IMG/VR virus record: IMGVR_UViG_3300021371_000126
Location: 1-20,168 of that record
Source: a virus
Strand: one strand, 5' to 3'
Length of the DNA: 20,168 nucleotides
The translations under genes were made by a program, and so were the position numbers. How positions within the stretch are numbered: position 1 is the first letter of the stretch; the number at the start of each line of letters is the position of its first letter. The notes below the pieces were generated by a model. That model searched no databases, was not told where the DNA came from, and saw nothing but the letters and a program-made list of their open reading frames with translations. Of the stretch, positions 16,391 through 20,168 are shown piece after piece.

Positions 16391-17809
16391 ATGGCATACG
16401 CAGTAGAAGTTAAATTTTTTAACTCTTTTGTATTAAAGAAGGTGGTTACAGAAGACAAGGACAACACATGGCCTAGTCTTATAACCGCTACCACAGCAAA
16501 TAACACTATATGGCCTGTATATCCACTGTCTGCATACAATGGTACCGATCAAGATGATTTTAATTGGGCTATTGAAGAGTCTAGATTAAGAGGTGGTTTT
16601 AATAATGTTGAGGTAGGATATGGTGTAAAAGCATACGCAGTAGAACCTGAACCAAACGCTTCACTTAGGCCCAATAGCTTGATATATTCAGGTATATTTA
16701 ATTCTAGAACAGGGGTTAATAATACTAATGTATTCTCAGTAGCGGAAGAAATTACAAAATCAGCAGACCCTGCGAATGGCAGCATACAAAAGCTATATGC
16801 GGAAGATACTAACCTTATTATATTCCAAGAAAATAAAGTTAGCAGAGCTTTAATAGACAAAGACGCTATATATACAGCCGAAGGCGGTGGCGCTGTTACA
16901 AACGTAAACACTACTATAGGTACAATTCAACCTTATGCTGGTGAATACGGAATAAGTAAAAACCCTGAAAGCTTTGCTGTTTATGGGTTTAGAAAATATT
17001 TTACAGACGCATCTAGAAACGCGGTTATGAGACTTTCAATGGACGGGCTTGAAGAGATTTCTAGATATGGAATGGTTGATTACTTTAGAGATAACTTAGG
17101 AATGGTGGGTATTAATGGCGGTCAAGCAATTGGCGCTTTTGATGTTCACTCCAAGCAATATGTGTTATCACTACAAGCCGAATCCGCGCTGACTACTTTA
17201 AATGAAACACTTGTTTTTGACGAGGGAGTTAAAGGTTGGACTAGCTACATGTCTTATATACCAGATTTTATGTTTAGTTTAAAAAATAAATTTTACACTA
17301 CAACAGCGGACCAGGTTTGGCAACACTATGACCAGTTAGTTGAAAACGGCAGTTTTTATGGAACAAGAGTTCCTGCTCAAATAAAATTTGTTATTAATGC
17401 TAAACCTAGCTTGTCAAAGCTATTTAAAACAATTAATTACGAAGGTGATAGCGGGTGGGAAGTTACCAATATAGTAACTTCAGAAAATGATATTTCATTA
17501 CCCATATTGAGTTATCTTGAAGGGACTTACGATTCAGCGATACCGCCAAACATTGGGCAAAGTGCTATTTCGCCAGGAGCAGTTCCTCCTATAAACTATG
17601 CTGGATTTATGAAAAAAGAAGGAAAGTATAAGGCCGTAATTAAAAACAATTCTCAATCATCACAAGGCGAAGTAATCTTTGGTAATACAATGTCAGGTAT
17701 AAAAGGATATTTTGCAACAATAACAATGCAGGTAGACGACTCCACCAGCGTGGGTACACCTAAAGAGCTATTTGCCGTTTCTACGGAATATGTAGAATCA
17801 TCTTATTAA
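16391..17809 (+). CDS. Beta-propeller-like tail stabilisation partner protein
   Basis: This 472-residue protein begins AYAVEVKFFNSFVLKKVV and carries ESRLRGGFNN at 63-72, LIYSGIFNSRTGVNNTNVFS at 97-116, DPANGSIQKLYAEDTNLIIF at 126-145 and GEYGISKNPESFAVYGFRKYF at 184-204. Near 290 it has a GWTSYMSYIPDFMFSLKNKF segment. These strand-turn phrases are what I recall from the propeller-like half of stabilisation/muzzle proteins in marine podoviruses, which are related in role to P22 gp10. It is in the same reading frame as the giant protein upstream, separated by TAG at 16358 and TAA at 16388, so the two are probably separate chains of one tail complex. The 30-base leader is A/T only and lacks a Shine-Dalgarno sequence. 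A separate tail surface protein is the alternative. Confidence 0.68.
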   Translation: MAYAVEVKFFNSFVLKKVVTEDKDNTWPSLITATTANNTIWPVYPLSAYNGTDQDDFNWAIEESRLRGGFNNVEVGYGVKAYAVEPEPNASLRPNSLIYSGIFNSRTGVNNTNVFSVAEEITKSADPANGSIQKLYAEDTNLIIFQENKVSRALIDKDAIYTAEGGGAVTNVNTTIGTIQPYAGEYGISKNPESFAVYGFRKYFTDASRNAVMRLSMDGLEEISRYGMVDYFRDNLGMVGINGGQAIGAFDVHSKQYVLSLQAESALTTLNETLVFDEGVKGWTSYMSYIPDFMFSLKNKFYTTTADQVWQHYDQLVENGSFYGTRVPAQIKFVINAKPSLSKLFKTINYEGDSGWEVTNIVTSENDISLPILSYLEGTYDSAIPPNIGQSAISPGAVPPINYAGFMKKEGKYKAVIKNNSQSSQGEVIFGNTMSGIKGYFATITMQVDDSTSVGTPKELFAVSTEYVESSY

Positions 17810-17819
17810 ATTAAATTAT

Positions 17820-18227
17820 ATGGAATTAAAATCACGTTTATTAACAGACAACGATTGGAAAACCTTATGTAAATGGTGGGAAGCGTGGCCTAAATGGGTT
17901 AATCCACCTAAAAGCTTTTTACCCGATAATGGTAAAGGTGGGTTCATGGTTGAAAAAAATGGTAAGCCAATATGCGCGGGGTTTATATATTTAACAAACT
18001 CCGACGCAGTATTATTGGAATGGATTGTATCAGATCCAGAATACAGAGATAAAGATAGAAAACAAGCTTTAGAGTTGCTTATAACGACAGCAGAGGATGC
18101 TTGTAAAGCGCTGGGTAAAGTGCACATGTTCTCCATTGGTAGAAACAGACATTTAATAGAAACACATAAAAAATTAGGGTGGCACGTTGATAAAGACCCT
18201 TCATACGAAATAATAAAAAACATATAA
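17820..18227 (+). CDS. GNAT-type acetyltransferase-like protein
   Basis: This 135-residue protein has the length and strand order of a GNAT N-acetyltransferase, an enzyme family that moves an acetyl group from acetyl-CoA to an amine. An aromatic N-terminal part (KWWEAWPKWVNPP, 18-30) is followed by strands FMVEKNGKPICAGFIYLTN (42-60) and LLEWIVSDPEYR (65-76). The acetyl-CoA loop RDKDRKQAL (76-84) lacks the usual glycines of the R/Q-x-x-G-x-G/A motif and is degenerate. A helix and the closing HLIETHKKLGW (111-121), typical of the GNAT 'N-x-x-a-x-x-x-Y-x-k-x-G-F' end, follow. The substrate is unknown. It sits between the tail and ejection protein genes with ten bases upstream and three downstream, so it is expressed with virion proteins. 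It may modify a virion or host protein, or have become structural. Confidence 0.68.
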   Translation: MELKSRLLTDNDWKTLCKWWEAWPKWVNPPKSFLPDNGKGGFMVEKNGKPICAGFIYLTNSDAVLLEWIVSDPEYRDKDRKQALELLITTAEDACKALGKVHMFSIGRNRHLIETHKKLGWHVDKDPSYEIIKNI

Positions 18228-18230
18228 ACT

Positions 18231-18953
18231 ATGGCAGTAGCAACAGCAATTGTAGGCGGCGCGCTAGCGGTTGGTGGATCCGTCGCAGGCGCAGTAACAG
18301 CAGGCAAAGAAGCTAAAAGAGCTGGTCGAGCAGCGGCAAGCGCTAGAGCTCGTATGGACTATATTGAAAACAATAGACAAAGCATTATAAATCCGTATGA
18401 CCAAATGTCTTCTGTTTCAGATTTAGCTTCAGATCTACAAAACACTTTAAATAATCCTTTTGGCAAGCTTGGCGTTGCAACTAAAGCTGCGGAAATGCAG
18501 GCGGAAGAAGCAGATATAGCTCTTGCAAATACATTAGATACATTGCTAGCCACAGGAGCTGGCGCTGGTGGAGCTACAGCATTAGCACAAGCTGCCTTAC
18601 AAAGTAAAAAAGGAATATCAGCTAGTATAGAAAGCCAAGAAGCTAATAATGAAAAAATGAGAGCTGAAGGCGAACAGGCTGCTCAAAAAGCTAAATACCA
18701 AGAAGCCGTAAGAATGCAAAACACTGAAATGCAAGATGAAATGCGTTTACAAAATGCTAACGCACAAGGTAGAGCATATGCTTTTGAAATGGAAGAGCAG
18801 CGAGACGAGAATATGCTTGCAAGATTAGCGGGCCAACAGCAGCAAGCATCTGCACAGCGGTCACAAGCACAAGCAGGAAAAGCCGCAGCGTTTGGTGGTC
18901 TAGCTAGTATGGGAGGAAGTTTACTTGGCTCAGCAATACCAGGATTAGGATAA
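18231..18953 (+). CDS. Internal virion / ejection-type protein
   Basis: This 240-residue protein begins with a Gly/Ala/Val-rich hydrophobic stretch (about 3-25) with small-residue spacing like a glycine zipper. A long Ala/Gln/Glu-rich helical body (about 40-215) follows, and it ends in a second Gly-rich hydrophobic segment (about 222-240). This layout resembles small internal virion proteins of podoviruses (such as T7 gp14 or the P22 gp7/gp20 set), which leave the capsid with DNA and insert into the host envelope. No sequence motif proves it; the assignment is from composition and from position at the tail-to-ejection boundary. It starts three bases after the acetyltransferase stop and thirteen bases before the next gene. 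Alternative: an assembly or tail-associated coiled-coil protein. Confidence 0.62.
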   Translation: MAVATAIVGGALAVGGSVAGAVTAGKEAKRAGRAAASARARMDYIENNRQSIINPYDQMSSVSDLASDLQNTLNNPFGKLGVATKAAEMQAEEADIALANTLDTLLATGAGAGGATALAQAALQSKKGISASIESQEANNEKMRAEGEQAAQKAKYQEAVRMQNTEMQDEMRLQNANAQGRAYAFEMEEQRDENMLARLAGQQQQASAQRSQAQAGKAAAFGGLASMGGSLLGSAIPGLG

Positions 18954-18966
18954 ATAATAAAGCAAC

Positions 18967-20168
18967 ATGGAAAAACTAAATTGGAACATACCAACAATAA
19001 AAGCTTCTAGAATCTCCGGATCTGGCGGATCTAGAGGGAGCGGCGGAGCTAACTGGAGTTCGGTTGGACAATCTATTGCTAATGTTGGTTCAAGTATTGC
19101 TGCGGGTATAAACTTGCGTAGACAAAATATAAAGCACGAAAAAGAACAGCAACTAAAACTTTTGCAAGACCGAAATAAAACAAGCCAATTGCTTTATGAT
19201 AAAGTAGGAATGGTTAAGGGCTCTTTTTCTGGATTTGACAGCGAATTTGAAACTAGTAAAAATGAATATTTTTATGGCCTAATTGATAAGTATGTTGAAA
19301 TAAAACAGGCAATGGATGATCCTAGTAGTGGCATAGATTTAGCTCTAGGAAGGAGAGCGTTGTCAGATATAAATACTCAGGTAGATAAATACAAGGAATA
19401 TGCTCCAAAAATATTAACAGCCGCCGCAAAGCTTAAAGAAAATTTAAACATTGGGTTTGGTAAAGCTGGCGCGATAGCAGGCGGCGTACCTACAGCTCAG
19501 CAGCAGTTGCTTTTAAATCTTGTAGAAGGTGGTAATGTTAGAATAATGGATGATCGCGGAAACTTGGTTTTGTATGATGTAAACGACAAAGGTGATGTGG
19601 AAAATGTATTTAACATAGATGAATACATGCGAGTAACCAATGGCGGGACCGACCCTGAAAAATATTTTAGAACAATTGCTGATCTTACAGATGAATATAA
19701 AGGAGCTGCATCTTTAGTTGGAACACCTCAACAGCCTAATACAACTTATTATGATTTTGAAACCACGCAGTCTGGAGATGGATCTCAAAACATAGTTAAT
19801 CTTGCGTGGAAAAAAGATAAAAACGGTATTCCCGTTGGTAAAGAAGCAGCAATAAAAAATATAGCAGCTAGCGGCTTTAATTATATAACCGAAGATCCTA
19901 AAGAAACACAAACTATGTCTGATCTTTGGAATGACACTATTGGTGTAGATTCTAGCGGTATAACAGGGCAAGACGAGCCTTGGAACCCTAAAGATGAAAC
20001 AAAAAGAAAATACGAAGTAAAAGGATATGTTGACGATGTTACTGGTGAATTCGTTTTTGATCCAAATGGTGATTCAACTCAAATATTAAAAGATGTTTTT
20101 GGTAATGAGCTTGAATTAACCCAATTAGAGTTTGCAAAAAGATGGCTTGCAGAAGAATCAATTCATTT
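18967..20168 (+). CDS. Large ejection-type or internal virion protein (partial)
   Basis: This frame opens at ATG 18967 and stays open for 400 codons to the window edge, so the C-terminus is missing. Residues about 14-52 are a Gly/Ser-rich stretch then a small-residue amphipathic segment (VGQSIANVGSSIAAGI), followed by a charged helix with many Lys, Glu and Gln. The rest (about 70-400) is mixed helical and acidic with no recognised motif, for example YEFETSKNEYFYGLID-like segments and a region near 205-225 with MDDRGNLVLYD. Its N-terminal design echoes the preceding gene. Position at the end of the virion block and large size suggest a P22 gp16 or T7 gp15/16-like ejected protein, but this is inference. 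The leader ATAATAAAGCAAC is A-rich with no Shine-Dalgarno sequence. Confidence 0.65.
   Translation, partial: MEKLNWNIPTIKASRISGSGGSRGSGGANWSSVGQSIANVGSSIAAGINLRRQNIKHEKEQQLKLLQDRNKTSQLLYDKVGMVKGSFSGFDSEFETSKNEYFYGLIDKYVEIKQAMDDPSSGIDLALGRRALSDINTQVDKYKEYAPKILTAAAKLKENLNIGFGKAGAIAGGVPTAQQQLLLNLVEGGNVRIMDDRGNLVLYDVNDKGDVENVFNIDEYMRVTNGGTDPEKYFRTIADLTDEYKGAASLVGTPQQPNTTYYDFETTQSGDGSQNIVNLAWKKDKNGIPVGKEAAIKNIAASGFNYITEDPKETQTMSDLWNDTIGVDSSGITGQDEPWNPKDETKRKYEVKGYVDDVTGEFVFDPNGDSTQILKDVFGNELELTQLEFAKRWLAEESIH

Noticed and set aside
16549-16911. A 120-codon open frame on the - strand within the propeller-like gene.
   Set aside because: It is a shadow of the + strand coding sequence with no start context and a composition typical of reverse-complement frames.
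17816-18307. A 163-codon open frame on the - strand opposite the acetyltransferase gene.
   Set aside because: The + strand gene has a convincing fold pattern and spacing that fits the operon; the antisense product is low-complexity Pro/Ser/Thr/Ala and no leader or promoter is visible.
1-20168. tRNA genes, CRISPR arrays, insertion sequences, integrase or attachment sites.
   Set aside because: I saw no cloverleaf in the short intergenic gaps, no spaced direct repeats, no transposase-like frame and no recombinase. The window is almost entirely virion coding sequence.

Overview
The window is a late structural-gene block of a tailed double-stranded DNA phage. Every gene is on the + strand and packed with almost no spacing. 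The order is small packaging protein, terminase large subunit, portal, scaffold, major capsid protein, connector and tail-hub proteins, a giant tail protein, then ejection-type internal virion proteins. This is the P22-like podovirus order. The large tail protein, its neighbour and the connector proteins carry sequence phrases I associate with the uncultured marine podoviruses and crAss-like phages of Bacteroidetes. No tape measure, tail sheath or tail tube gene is present, which supports a short-tailed virion. The genome is AT-rich, roughly 33-38% GC by eye. None of the translation starts has a convincing Shine-Dalgarno sequence; the leaders are runs of A and T, as expected for a Bacteroidetes (for example flavobacterial) host. 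Taxonomy and host are inference; the virion gene order is well supported.

Layout. Positions 1-46 hold the last codons of an upstream gene. Positions 46-651 encode a 201-residue protein that I read as two GroES-like domains in tandem. Positions 596-868 encode a small helical protein in the usual place of the terminase small subunit. The terminase large subunit (868-3075) and portal (3076-5484) abut exactly. The scaffold-like protein (5518-6714) and major capsid protein (6720-8198) follow, and a strong hairpin terminator closes the capsid gene. A head-associated conserved protein (8282-9103), a connector/ring protein with a GTG start (9166-10020) and a ring/hub-like protein (10024-11262) lead into a 1698-residue tail stabilisation or 'muzzle' protein (11264-16360). 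Its likely partner, a propeller-like protein, is at 16391-17809. Then come a GNAT-type acetyltransferase (17820-18227), a glycine/alanine-rich internal virion protein (18231-18953) and a large ejection-type protein that runs off the window (18967 to the end).

How the parts work together. Terminase packages DNA through the portal into a procapsid built by scaffold and capsid protein. No maturation protease is visible, so scaffold release without proteolysis, as in P22, is the simplest reading. Ring, hub and muzzle proteins close the portal and form the short tail, and the last two genes probably supply proteins ejected with the DNA. The GroES-like protein may assist folding of the very large or very abundant virion proteins.

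The most interesting points are the double GroES-like protein beside the terminase genes, the modular and cysteine-rich insertion in the giant tail protein, the tail stabilisation module split into two same-frame genes, a GC-rich patch over the terminase ATPase motif, the distinct arginine codon use of the capsid gene, and the acetyltransferase set inside the virion genes.
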